22,500 bases of DNA from Armadillidium nasatum (GCA_009176605.1 SEYY01022520.1:1-22500), one strand, 5' to 3'; positions 1 to 15,313 are shown, numbered from the stretch's first letter. A program made the numbers and translations. Notes: generated by a model from the letters alone, not told the origin.

Positions 1-1878
1 CCATGCATCACTGACCTCCTCAATACACTAGGAAAGAGCTCCCTCTTTACCTCAGTAGATCTCCTCGATGCTTATCACGCCCTCGAAATTGAGGAAGAGA
101 CACAACCCTACCTGGCATTTCGAACTCCAAGAGGTCAGTACTGCCCCACTAGACTAAACTTTGGTCTCTCAAATGCTCCTCCCGTTTTTGCACGAACAAT
201 GGAACTCGCCCTCTCCCATCTCTTAGGAACTGCTTGTAGAGTTTTCCTTGATGACGTTTTAATAGTTGGTCACTCTATACACTCTCACTTCGAAAACATT
301 ACCAAAGTATTTGAAGCTTTTCGAAGAAACAATCTCCGCATCAAACTCTCCAAATGTCATTTTCTTAGAACAAGCGTCCTTTTTCTAGGCTTTCGCATTT
401 CAAACAAGGGTATCAGCCCCGACCCAGCCAAATTACAAACATTACAATCTTTTAACCCCCCTACAAACATAGCCGAAACCCGCTCACTCATGGGTTTTCT
501 AAACTATTTTAACCACTTAATCAAAGATTTCGCTATTATTGCTAAACCAATCACCTCACTACTACGTAAGAATGCACAATTTGTTTGGAACCCTGAACAA
601 CAATTAGCCTTCACCACTCTTAAGCAAGCTTTACTTCTACACCCACAACTAGCTTTTCCTGATTACGATAAACCATTTTTCGTCAACACCGACGCTTCTC
701 ATAAAGGATTAGGTGCTGTCCTATATCAGCTCGATAACACAGGAAAAGAAATTCCTCTCTCTTTTGTTAGTCGTTCCCTCTCTAAAGCAGAAACTAATTA
801 TAGCACATTAGAGCAAGAGGCTCTAGGAATAATCTTTGCTCTATCTAAATTTCGTCACACCATTCTTGGATATCCTCTCACCATCATAACTGACAATCAA
901 CCTTTAACACACTTATTCCGCCATAAGCAACTCACAGGCAGACTAGAACGCTGGAACCTATTCATCCAAAGTTTTAATCCACAAATAGAATACAAAGCCG
1001 GAAAACTCAACATCATACCTGACTATTTAAGTCGCAACCCACCTCCACCTCTCACTTCTTCACAACCCTTCTATCACCTCGCTACCCATCTCACACCCTC
1101 CCCTCAATCTTTTCCCCTCACACGAGAAAATTTTGCTGCACAACAAACAATTTGCCCACGCTTAGGACCTCTTTACAAACGCGTCAAACTTTCACAATCC
1201 TCATCAACTCCACCACCCCTCCCTCATTCATCACATACTATAATACAAGAAGTCCTATTCCATATAACTCCCACTGGTCGTCATTTACTTGAAGTACCTG
1301 ACTCTATGATCCACTCAGTCATCGATCACAATCATTCTACACTAGCTTCAGGACATTGCGGTCTGGATAGAACCAAGCATAGATTACAAGAACGATACAC
1401 CTTCCCCAAATTACACACTCTCATTAAGCAATTCTGCGCCAACTGCGATTCTTGCAACAGAGTAAAAGGAGCCATCCCTAAACTCGCCCCCATTAAAGAA
1501 TACCCACTAGCCCTGGAGCCCTTCTCAAAAGTTCACTGTGATATCTTAGGACCTCTCCCACTTTGCCACATTACACAATCTAAATACATTCTCATTTTTA
1601 AAGACCAACTTACAAGATACGTAGAATTAGTTCCTCTTAAACAACACACTTCTAAAGACATTGCACAAGCTCTCCTCGAACGAGTAATTACTAGACACAG
1701 CACACCAGAAGTTCTGTTGTCAGACTTGGCTCCAGAATTCAGATCCCAATTCTTTAAAGATATATGTTCTCAATGGAGAATAAAAGCACTTAACATTGTT
1801 GTCAGACACCCACAAAGCAACTCCCTAGTAGAGCGCGAAAATTTGAAAGTAGCTAACTTTCTTCGACACTTTTGTTAA
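1..1878 (+). CDS. pol: gypsy pol: reverse transcriptase, RNase H, integrase (partial)
   Basis: Frame 1 is open from the first base, so this is the inside of a polyprotein and the ATG at 199 is not its start. RT: motif A TSVDLLDAYH (D at residue 20 counting from base 1), motif B LNFGLSNAPP, and motif C FLDD at residues 82-85 (244-255). RNase H: acidic residues D231 (NTDASHKG), E271 (LEQEAL), D298 (TDNQPL) and D341 (IPDYLSR). Integrase: HHCC finger with H443/H445, H452, C482 and C485, then catalytic D514 (HCDILGPL), D575 (SDLAPEF) and E611 (LVEREN). D575 and E611 are separated by exactly 35 residues, the DD35E spacing. The protein would copy RNA to DNA and insert it. The frame stops at TAA 1876-1878, in the integrase core just after the catalytic Glu, through a frameshift at a TTTT run (1870-1873). 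Confidence 0.92.
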   Translation, partial: PCITDLLNTLGKSSLFTSVDLLDAYHALEIEEETQPYLAFRTPRGQYCPTRLNFGLSNAPPVFARTMELALSHLLGTACRVFLDDVLIVGHSIHSHFENITKVFEAFRRNNLRIKLSKCHFLRTSVLFLGFRISNKGISPDPAKLQTLQSFNPPTNIAETRSLMGFLNYFNHLIKDFAIIAKPITSLLRKNAQFVWNPEQQLAFTTLKQALLLHPQLAFPDYDKPFFVNTDASHKGLGAVLYQLDNTGKEIPLSFVSRSLSKAETNYSTLEQEALGIIFALSKFRHTILGYPLTIITDNQPLTHLFRHKQLTGRLERWNLFIQSFNPQIEYKAGKLNIIPDYLSRNPPPPLTSSQPFYHLATHLTPSPQSFPLTRENFAAQQTICPRLGPLYKRVKLSQSSSTPPPLPHSSHTIIQEVLFHITPTGRHLLEVPDSMIHSVIDHNHSTLASGHCGLDRTKHRLQERYTFPKLHTLIKQFCANCDSCNRVKGAIPKLAPIKEYPLALEPFSKVHCDILGPLPLCHITQSKYILIFKDQLTRYVELVPLKQHTSKDIAQALLERVITRHSTPEVLLSDLAPEFRSQFFKDICSQWRIKALNIVVRHPQSNSLVERENLKVANFLRHFC

Positions 1879-2557
1879 CATCAACCACAACGATTGGAGC
1901 AAATATTTACCCTTCGCCCAAATTTCTATAAACACCACCTTCAACTCTTCCATTGCCACAACCCCACATTTCCTATTACATCATTATAATAAAAGACTAC
2001 CTTGGCATTTACCTAATTACAAATCACCTTTCACCAACACTGACTCCACCAACCCTCCTACCACCAACGACTACATTGATGAATTAGCTGAAAGAGCAAC
2101 TGCAATCAGAGATATAGCTCGTCAACACCTGTTAGATTCCACACAAAAACAAATAGCTACACAACACAAACAAGCTCTAATAAAAGACATACACATTGGT
2201 AACTATGTTTATATACTGGACACTAAGAAACCTCATCAATCCCCAAAGTTATTCCCAAAATGGACAGGTCCCTTTCTTGTAAAACGTCACATTCCTTTTA
2301 ACAAACTCTTACTCCAATGTTTAGACACCTCCAAAGAATTTATTGTACACACAGACAACGTCAAAATAGCTCCCAATCCCCCTCCCACTATACTTCCACT
2401 AACATCTGCTCCAAATCAACCAAAACCTCAACCCCACCCTCACACTTCTTCACGTATCAATCCTCCACCAAGAGTTATCCTACTCCCACACCATTTCTCT
2501 ATTCGCCCTTCTCAACACGCATCACCTACTCAAACAAACACAACCTCCTCCTCATAA
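1874..2557 (+). pseudogene. gypsy integrase C-terminal part, frame-shifted from pol
   Basis: Frame 2 takes over where frame 1 stops and continues integrase-like sequence: NDWSKYLPFAQ, ending the catalytic core, then a basic and charged linker, then a GPY/F module seen as KWTGPFLV (G-P-F at 2267-2275), followed by TDNVKIAP. The GPY/F module is known from integrases of Ty3/gypsy elements and gammaretroviruses, where it helps multimerise the enzyme or bind DNA. There is no start codon of its own. It makes sense only as the continuation of 1-1878, displaced by a one-base indel. It ends at TAA 2555-2557, after which similar proline-rich sequence continues in frame 3, so a second indel lies around 2530-2555. 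A programmed shift is unlikely at this point inside integrase, so mutation or assembly error is favoured. Confidence 0.8.
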
Positions 2558-3281
2558 CCCACCGCAACAACCCGGTCATTCCACAATACCCACTTCTCCT
2601 ACTCACACTCCACATCCTAAAACTCTCCCTCGAATAACCCTTTTTCCACCCACTCTACCTCAACAAACATCTCATTCTCATTTACCCACCCCTTCACCTA
2701 CCTTGGATATATTCCCTTCACCACCACGTCTTTTGTCCCCACCACCTAAAACAACCACATCCCATTCTACCCCTCCTCCCCAGAATATAGCACCTGAAGT
2801 ACCTTCTCCATCCGCCCAAGATACATCTCCACCCGCACCACCTGATTACAAACACCTTGATCCCAGTTACAAACCACCAATCACTTACCAACACATACCT
2901 CAATCTTTTCCCATGACTTTACGCAGTCAGATGAAACAGCACCAACTTCAACACCCAACACAAGGCCCACAGAAAAGCTCACTTCCTTCTTCCACTGCAT
3001 CCTCCCAACAATCACAGAACACTCCTTCCGAAACAATCACATTGGGTAGCAAAACTTGGGTTTTACCTCCTAAACAAAATATGCCTCGAGGTACTGGCGA
3101 ACCCCCATTCCCTCTACCCAGACCCCCTGCCAGACCTCCACCTCCATCTTCTGCACCACCTCCTCTACCACCAAAAACTCAAACTCTCCCACCCCAACCA
3201 CCCCCTCCTTCCACTTCTCACCAAACAAATTTCCTCACAGGGGGGGAGCAATTCATATACCAATATGAAGAACAAACATAA
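2540..3281 (+). CDS. Proline-rich C-terminal extension of gypsy pol
   Basis: Frame 3 is open through to TAA 3279-3281. The first ATG is at 2703, but the reading continues the proline-rich sequence upstream of it, so I treat it as the tail of pol displaced by a second frameshift. The predicted protein is dominated by Pro, Ser, Thr and Gln, with runs such as PPPPSSAPPPLPP. It has no transmembrane stretch, no cysteine motif and no signal peptide, so it is not an obvious envelope gene. The end of the frame runs over the candidate polypurine tract. Function is unknown. Some gypsy integrases have low-complexity tails, but I do not recognise this one. An independent small ORF is possible but less likely. 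Confidence 0.5.
3239..3248 (+). other. Candidate polypurine tract before a 3' LTR
   Basis: The run AGGGGGGGAG sits at the end of the coding part of the gypsy element and is the only long G run in a strand that is otherwise very G-poor. In LTR retrotransposons a polypurine tract just upstream of the 3' LTR primes second-strand DNA synthesis. The position and composition fit. The LTR itself is not proven, because no second copy is in view and the following bases do not start with TG. Confidence 0.5.
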
Positions 3282-3690
3282 ATAAATATCATCCAAATAA
3301 TCACAAACAGTTTATTTACGTTACCATATTTCCCAATCAACAATTATAAATGATCTCAATTTTTAAATCTACCCAAAGGAATTAACAACTAAATTAACTT
3401 AATAGAAAATTGCAAAGCCACCAAGCATAGCATCCAGAACATACACAATTACGGAAATAGCTTTGACCACTACTATTTCTATTTTATTCATTTTCATATA
3501 CACTTTAAAGACAAAGCTTTCTACTAAACTAAAATCTCTAAACACTAATTTAAACTTAATACACCACCACAACCCGAACCACAAATTTCCACCTTTTACC
3601 ATTCTCTTGAACTCCCTCCTACTCCAAAAACTACCTAAACAAAGCTAAACATCTAGCATTCACATTTTTTTTTCACAACCCCCCGGATTT

Positions 3691-3987
3691 CTATTAACTT
3701 TGTTAATAGTATTATCTTAAAATCATCCTAATTTTAAAGCTCATAAAATAAAAACTGATTATTTTCTGAAACAAGATAGGAAATTTTGATTTTACAAAAA
3801 GTAGATAATACTCCAGTTGTTCAAAAAGCATAGGACGGACTGAAGGGGTAAGATATTTCTCTGATCTTTAATGTTTTTCATAATAAAACTAATATTTGTA
3901 GTATTTAAAATTTAAAGAAGATTTTACCAAACGATTACCATTATTTTAATTTTTTCTACTGTTATTGTTTTATTGTCATTATTATCA

Positions 3988-3990
<3 letters not shown>
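3691..3990. other. AT-rich intergenic stretch, no gene seen
   Basis: No coding signal. It contains a perfect 8-bp inverted repeat with a 3-base loop, CTATTAAC-TTT-GTTAATAG, near 3690-3708, and ends in a short degenerate ATT-rich lead-in to the trinucleotide array. Confidence 0.6.

Positions 3991-4081
<91 letters not shown>
3991..4081. repeat. (TTA)n microsatellite
   Basis: About 30 uninterrupted TTA units, with imperfect ATT/ATC units just upstream and downstream. Confidence 0.97.
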
Positions 4082-4082
<1 letters not shown>

Positions 4083-4161
4083 GTTATAATTATTATTAGG
4101 ATCAATACGATTATAGTTAAAACCCTTATTATTAATATAAACCTAGTGTTTGCCGATTTTT

Positions 4162-5683
<1,522 letters not shown>

Positions 5684-5909
5684 TAAAGAAATCAAGAATT
5701 TGTGTCGATACCGAAAAATTCTGTAATTATCGGAATATATAATCGATTGAAAAAAATACCGATACCAAACAGCATAATATAATATAAAATTGATATCGAA
5801 AATAGATATCGGTAAAATATGTTTTTCAAACGCCACCGAAAGCGTTTAGAAGGGAATTCTATTGTTATAGGAAAGTGCAGATACCTTTAACGAAGAAAGA
5901 TCTCTGTGA

Positions 5910-6290
5910 CTAATGGAAAAACACTCTCAACACATCTTTTACGTCTTCGTCAGATATGAAACTGTATTCATTTAGGAATCTTTTAAACTGTCTGAAATGA
6001 TGAAATGCATACGGTGACAAATCTGGGCTGTACGGAAGATTTTTAAGGACCCCCACAGCTTACGGACTAGTACATCACCAACACACTGGGTGTACTGCGG
6101 CTTTTTTATTGAAAATTATGACTCTTTAGGATAGCATGCTGGGTAGCTTGATTTCGATACCCTTATGCAGAGTATCGAGGGTTTAGGTGTACCAGTGGGC
6201 ATTGACAGTGGTCTCGGGTACTTAAAATCCAGTAAAAAGAATTTTCCTGCTGACTGCTGCGTTTTAAATTTCTTTGATTTGGACGAGCTG
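5910..6290 (-). pseudogene. Mariner-type transposase remnant 1 (C-terminal part)
   Basis: The minus strand encodes a recognisable mariner-family tail: VGVLKNLPYSPDLSPYAFHH, then FKRFLNEYSFISDEDVK, ending at TAG 5910-5912. PYSPDL is the hallmark around the third catalytic acid of mariner transposases (here YSPDL at about 6018-6032). Upstream, in a mixture of frames, are decayed matches to the middle of the protein: AAVHPVC in the position of the catalytic DNAPVH block, which has lost its Asp, and SAGKFFLLDF resembling the usual SxGKVxxxxFWD. Several stops and frameshifts make it dead. I could not identify the N-terminal helix-turn-helix part or TIRs, and the upper limit is approximate. Confidence 0.75.
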
Positions 6291-7620
6291 TCAAAAAATG
6301 AATTTTTACTCGCTAATTCTACTTGGAAAAAGTAGAATTACTACGCCTACACCAAGATTTGGCACTACACAAACCAGCAAACCATCTTCAACACACTGAC
6401 ATGCATCTATAATTGAGGGGCACGGAGAATTGGAAAAGAAAAGCAAGTACAATATCCTAATATTAATTAAAAAATGAGGAAAAATAAAATAAGACAATAA
6501 TAAACGATAAACAGCTAAAATATTTATGACATAAAATAAAGTCCATAAAAGAGTGAAATGGTAAATGTAAGAAACATACACGGAATGGTTGGAAATGATT
6601 TTGTGACTGTTAATCTCAAAAATTACTCAACATATTTTTTTTATGCTCATGGAGAATAAAGCACAACACGGAGGTATAAGATAGCCAGTAGAAGCTGACA
6701 TATATTGACAGCTTCACACCCAACTTGAATTTCTTTTAAGAGTGCAGACGCAATCTGTGAAGCTAGGAAGAATTAATTTTGAAGGAAATACAGATAGAAG
6801 AGAATTTCGCAGAAGAGAGGTGGCTAGAAAGGAGTACTACACTGAATGTCTGGAGTATACAGTCTCCTCGCAAAATTCGAGGAAAGGCACTTCATACCTT
6901 GTGATGGAAAGGCGTCGTAAAAGATGTGGATCCTGTAGATTCTATATAAAAAAATAGAGAGCCAATGTCGAGACAAAAACTCAAAGGTGTTAATATGTAA
7001 GGAACAGTTTGTAAGTGCTCTGAGCCTGGATTCGCCTTTGTCCAAATGACTTGTGAATCTGAAACCTCCAGGAAAAATGAGTGGTAGTCCACACAAGGAT
7101 AAATAAAACACTTCTACAATTGGAGGAGCTGTGAAATGTAAAAAAAATCGCAGTCTGAACGAAATTTACAGGTTCTCATGATGCTTTCACGGCAAAAAAA
7201 TTTTATATTTACAAAATGGATGTTTATTTGTCTACAGAAGAAACGAAGGAACAGTTGAAAAACGAAGGTATGATATATACAATTGTTTTTCATAAGTTGG
7301 ATTTAATAATTTTAAGACTGCCACATTAAGATACTCTTTCAGATTATCGAGAATAGAATCAGAATGTTGATAGATAACTATAGATGAAAATGAAGGAGCA
7401 GATTTCAAATGAGAAGAATAATAGTGTATAATCCTCACCATTGGAATGAATAGAGTTAGAAGAGCTGTTTAGTTGTTAGTGAAAAGTGGGAATAAAGAAG
7501 AGAGGAAGGATGAGTACATAACCCTGAGGAAACTCTCAGGTAAGTCCCGAATGGAACTATTAGAAAGAAGGTTAGACATGGGTGAGCAGACATCAATTAA
7601 AAGTCTTTGAATTTTCATAA
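6291..7620. other. Unassigned segment between two mariner remnants
   Basis: About 1.3 kb with only short open frames of up to 95 codons on either strand, none of which I recognise. It may include decayed parts of the mariner elements on each side, since a full mariner would extend about 1 kb upward from remnant 1, but I could not find convincing motifs. Confidence 0.45.
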
Positions 7621-7890
7621 TCACCCCACAAGACTACCCTTAGCTCTTAAGAGCCGAAGAAATGAAGAAACGGCAGTATTCATCTCATGATGGGTGCTAA
7701 AAGCCAGTCCATTAAGACTGCTTTATAATTTCCAGAATAGGGGGTAGTCAGATGGAGAAAGATCCGGAGAATAAATGGTGTGTGGGAGATTTTTTCAACA
7801 TAGGTTTTCAGACTTTTCAAATGTAAAATTTACTGTATAGGAAGTGCATTACTTTTATGAAAAGTAATGTGTCACATATACATCTGAGTA
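7621..7890 (-). pseudogene. Mariner-type transposase remnant 2 (C-terminal part)
   Basis: One minus-strand frame reads NLPHTIYSPDLSPSDYPLFW, then a stop, then SSLNGLAFSTHHEMNTAVSS and FLRLLRAKGSLVG before TGA at 7621-7623. The block LPHxxYSPDLSPSDYxLF is diagnostic of mariner transposases and contains the third catalytic Asp. Further up, ITFHKSNALP sits where the family has the HxDNAxPH block, again with the catalytic Asp replaced. It is dead through at least two stops. It differs in sequence from remnant 1 and is a separate insertion or a distinct subfamily. Only the last third of the gene is visible; the (TA)n tract at 8019 follows. Confidence 0.8.
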
Positions 7891-8016
7891 TTTTGGGTTG
7901 ATTCTACTGAATTACAATCTTTACAAGATAGCACACATAGGATGTGGATGCTTTTTATGCATTCAGCACACGCCTCCTTTCTTAGGAGGTTCATATTAGT
8001 ATCTCAGTTAAATCGT

Positions 8017-9762
<1,746 letters not shown>

Positions 9763-9840
9763 ATTTCTATTTTTGGGATATCTTATCTTTAAAATATAGA
9801 CAAATTTCAAAGCTCTAAACAATATGTTTTAATCTCGTTT

Positions 9841-9910
9841 GATAAATATTTTTTATTTTTTTTAATTTTTTTATTTTATTTTATTTTTTTATTTTATTTT
9901 TATTTCAACG
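9841..9910. repeat. T-rich tract, irregular TTTTA units
   Basis: A run of T interrupted by single A in loose TTTTA/TTTTTTA units. It could be the poly(A) end of a minus-strand retroposon, but no body is recognisable above it. Confidence 0.6.
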
Positions 9911-10004
9911 TTTGTGGAATCGTCGCTTTCATCTTTCAAGAAAATGAATATGTTAAATTGGTGGAATTTTAATTATTAACTACGATAAATTTATTTATTT
10001 TCTT

Positions 10005-10165
10005 TTTCTTTTTTTTTTAAAGTTCTCATCTCACGGGCATTGCCCTATTCGTGGAGAGGAACTTTTCTAGGTATATATCTAGGATCCCAAGTGGGATCGA
10101 ACAGGCCCCGTCAAGCACGTGAGTCAATCACTCTACCGTTTGAGCCACGGTAGACTATTTATTCT
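10005..10165 (-). mobile_element. tRNA-derived SINE with A-rich tail
   Basis: On the minus strand the head is tRNA-like: an A box at 10136-10147 reading TGGCTCAAACGG and a B box at 10093-10102 reading GTTCGATCCC, 45 bases apart start to start as in tRNAs without a long variable arm. These are internal RNA polymerase III promoter elements. A non-tRNA body follows, containing CCTAG/CTAGG and GGGCA/TTGCCC short inverted repeats. The element ends in an A-rich tail (T run on plus at about 10000-10020). Head, body and A tail in that order define a SINE. The cloverleaf is too decayed at the anticodon arm to name the parent tRNA. Mobilisation would need a LINE-encoded RT. Confidence 0.7.
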
Positions 10166-10220
10166 TTTATAAAGCTGTTGAATCTTATGATAAAACTCTA
10201 ATTGGAAGAATCCGTTGTAA

Positions 10221-10421
10221 CACTGCAAAATTTAGTCCCAACGAATCGTTGGGACAAGTGACAAAAAAATGTCACAACAAATATTTTCAGTTATTTTCTT
10301 ATTAGAAAATCAATCGGTGAAGCGACGTTCTTATGCTTAACATGTCTTTTCTCTATTAAAAATTTTACTGTGACATTTTTACCACTTGTCCCAACGATTC
10401 GTTAGGACAATTTTTGCAGTG
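10221..10421. mobile_element. 201-bp MITE with palindromic terminal inverted repeats
   Basis: Left end 10221-10276 and right end 10369-10421 are inverted copies, both beginning CACTGCAAAA and continuing through GTCCCAACGA-n-TCGTTnGGAC, ACAAGTG and TGTCACA. The middle of about 90 bases is unique and non-coding. Each TIR also contains its own hairpin: GTCCCAACGA/TCGTTGGGAC at 10235-10255 is perfect around one base, and the right copy at 10388-10408 has one mismatch. A third hairpin, GTGAC/GTCAC, lies at 10258-10274. I see no clear target-site duplication, so the superfamily is unassigned. Confidence 0.85.
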
Positions 10422-10529
10422 CACCATTGCACGAATGTTTCAAACTAGACACTTAATGAAGATTGCTTCCGATATTCTCTCTTATTTGCTGGTTGGTGTT
10501 TGCAGTTATAATAAATGATGCTGAACACA

Positions 10530-10666
<137 letters not shown>

Positions 10667-10736
10667 TCAAAATGGCTTTTAAATTTTAAAAATGATGCTT
10701 CAAGGTCTTTCAAACACTAAAAATGTTAAATTAGTA

Positions 10737-10866
<130 letters not shown>

Positions 10867-11053
10867 CACCATTTTATTAGTTTAGTTTACCTTTACAGGG
10901 TGTCGATAGATTTTTTGGCTAAATATATAATAATTTAGGAGATAATTTCCAAACTTTCTTCTTACAGAATCTATCAAGTTCTTTGTAATCTTCTCTCTGA
11001 TATCCTTTCCCAGGGTCTTTCTGTTACATCTTTTGCAGATCATCTGCTCATCA

Positions 11054-11188
<135 letters not shown>

Positions 11189-11198
11189 CGTTTCTATA

Positions 11199-11480
11199 AT
11201 GCCGAGAAGAACTGCCTTTTGGCAGTACTTTAAGCAACATATTAATGAGAAAGGCATTGTAGTTTGTCAACTGAAGCCATGCAGAGGTATGTCAATAGCA
11301 AACATCAAGTTGAGAAATAGTTCGACGAAAGGAATGAGTGTTCATTTGCAGTCGAAGCATAAAATGGAATTTGAAGAATGTAAGAAACGGCAGAAACAAA
11401 ACGTTTTAGAATCGGCGAAAAAAGAACTACATCAATTACGTTTCTTCATGGCACCACAGAGTAGCATTTCATCTGAATGA
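11199..11480 (+). CDS. BED-type zinc-finger fragment, probably hAT transposase N-terminus
   Basis: A 93-codon frame starting [14 protein letters not shown]. The layout matches a BED finger: an aromatic W8/Y10/F11 cluster, C23 and C28 (VVCQLKPC; C-x4-C rather than the usual C-x2-C), then [13 protein letters not shown] with H49 and H54. BED fingers bind DNA at the N-terminus of hAT transposases and their domesticated relatives. After the finger comes a charged helix-like stretch, then TGA. The catalytic hAT domain does not follow in any frame. A short hydrophilic open stretch ending at about 11728 (GSENESLTKRK, preceded by a stop at 11573) might be another fragment. It starts 12 bases after an (AT)n tract, so the 5' context is lost. 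Likely a transposon relic; a small expressed protein is not excluded. Confidence 0.6.
   Translation: MPRRTAFWQYFKQHINEKGIVVCQLKPCRGMSIANIKLRNSSTKGMSVHLQSKHKMEFEECKKRQKQNVLESAKKELHQLRFFMAPQSSISSE

Positions 11481-14051
<2,571 letters not shown>

Positions 14052-14122
<71 letters not shown>
14052..14122. repeat. (TTA)n microsatellite
   Basis: About 23 units of a perfect ATT-class trinucleotide array. Confidence 0.96.
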
Positions 14123-14234
14123 GGTGCCTTAATAAACGCAGCTATATTATTTTCACTTTGTAGCCATTCATTATCAAAGTAATAATATTTTACTGTTAAT
14201 GCAAGAAATAAAACTACATCGATGCGGCGTTCTT

Positions 14235-14253
14235 TTTATTATTATTATTATTA

Positions 14254-14287
<34 letters not shown>

Positions 14288-14540
14288 CATGTTGAAATTA
14301 TTCATATAAAACAAGTAATAGACATAGGATTAGGATTATTATAGGATGAGATATTTAAGGATTAGTAGGAGGGAGAAACAGAGCAAAGTATTTTTGCATT
14401 CGCAGAAGAGTGGATTGGTATTATTATTATTATTATTATTATTATGAAAAAGCAAAACAATGCGATCATTACTCTAACAATATCATTCATTATATTTACT
14501 ATTATTGTTACTGTAAATATTATTATTATTAATATTATTA

Positions 14541-14601
<61 letters not shown>

Positions 14602-14690
14602 GCTATGTTTAGAAATATCTTTAATTTCATTACTATTACTGATATGTTTTAAAATCAATATTATGATTATTATTATTATTATTATTATTT
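14235..14690. repeat. Cluster of short (ATT)n arrays
   Basis: Separate ATT-class arrays at 14235-14287, 14420-14445, 14532-14600 and 14668-14690, with unique AT-rich sequence between. No coding sequence. Confidence 0.9.
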
Positions 14691-14790
14691 TTATAAAATT
14701 TTTGATAATTGTTATTATGGTTATACTTTTTATTACTATTCTTTAATCTTTATTTATTTTTTCAGTTACAAATTTACATATACAAATATC

Positions 14791-14872
14791 GTGTAATTTA
14801 CATGTTTTGATACTAAACTGAAATGGGCTTCTGGGGAGACGAAATCGTCCTTTGAGCCCATTAAAATTACAC
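14791..14872. other. Nested inverted repeat (hairpin)
   Basis: Outer arms GTGTAATTT (14791-14799) and AAATTACAC (14864-14872) enclose TGGGCT/AGCCCA (14824-14829, 14855-14860) and, innermost, GACGA-AA-TCGTC (14838-14849). The three nested pairs are collinear. It could be an RNA hairpin or a small palindromic element; the purpose is unknown. Confidence 0.55.
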
Positions 14873-14959
14873 ATGATAGCATACATTAAATAATATTCCA
14901 AACTACGAATATTATAAATTTTATAACAATTAATTTTATCATTATTTTATGGTCGAAAT

Positions 14960-15063
<104 letters not shown>

Positions 15064-15121
15064 ATTATAAAAATCTTAGTACTAAGATAACTGTAAGCTA
15101 ATAATTATTACAGCGATAAAG

Positions 15122-15126
<5 letters not shown>

Positions 15127-15192
<66 letters not shown>

Positions 15193-15273
15193 CAATAATA
15201 ATAACAATAATAATAACAATAATAATAACAATTAAAAATAACAAAATAATAATAAAATTATAATAGTAATAAA

Positions 15274-15313
<40 letters not shown>

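Larger units (their letters stand above)
1..3690 (+). mobile_element. Ty3/gypsy-like LTR retrotransposon, 5'-truncated by the window
   Basis: One plus-strand element accounts for this stretch. It has pol with RT, RNase H and integrase (1-1878), the integrase C-terminus in a second frame (to 2557), a proline-rich tail in a third frame (to 3281), and a candidate polypurine tract at 3239-3248 where a 3' LTR would be expected to begin. gag, protease, primer-binding site and 5' LTR lie outside the window. The right limit is uncertain: the C-rich, G-poor plus strand typical of the element stops around 3680-3690, after which ordinary AT-rich DNA begins. I could not define LTR ends because only one LTR would be present. 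Two frameshifts mean this copy is probably not autonomous. Confidence 0.85.

Noticed and set aside
2317..2637. 106-codon frame in the gypsy tail
   Set aside because: Shadow frame over the integrase C-terminal region and the C-rich tail; the GPY/F-containing frame 2 and Pro-rich frame 3 explain the region.
6306..6581. 91-codon minus-strand hydrophobic frame
   Set aside because: AT-rich sequence gives Leu/Ile/Phe runs by chance; no convincing link to the mariner remnant below it.
6742..6957. 71-codon plus-strand basic frame
   Set aside because: No recognisable motif, and overlapping minus frames of similar length suggest chance.
7847..7869. Perfect 10-bp inverted repeat CATTACTTTT/AAAAGTAATG
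   Set aside because: Lies within the mariner remnant at AT-rich sequence; no terminator or element context, so probably chance.
10090..10165. A functional tRNA gene on the minus strand
   Set aside because: A and B boxes are good but the anticodon and acceptor stems do not pair well, and a body plus A tail follow, so SINE is the better call.
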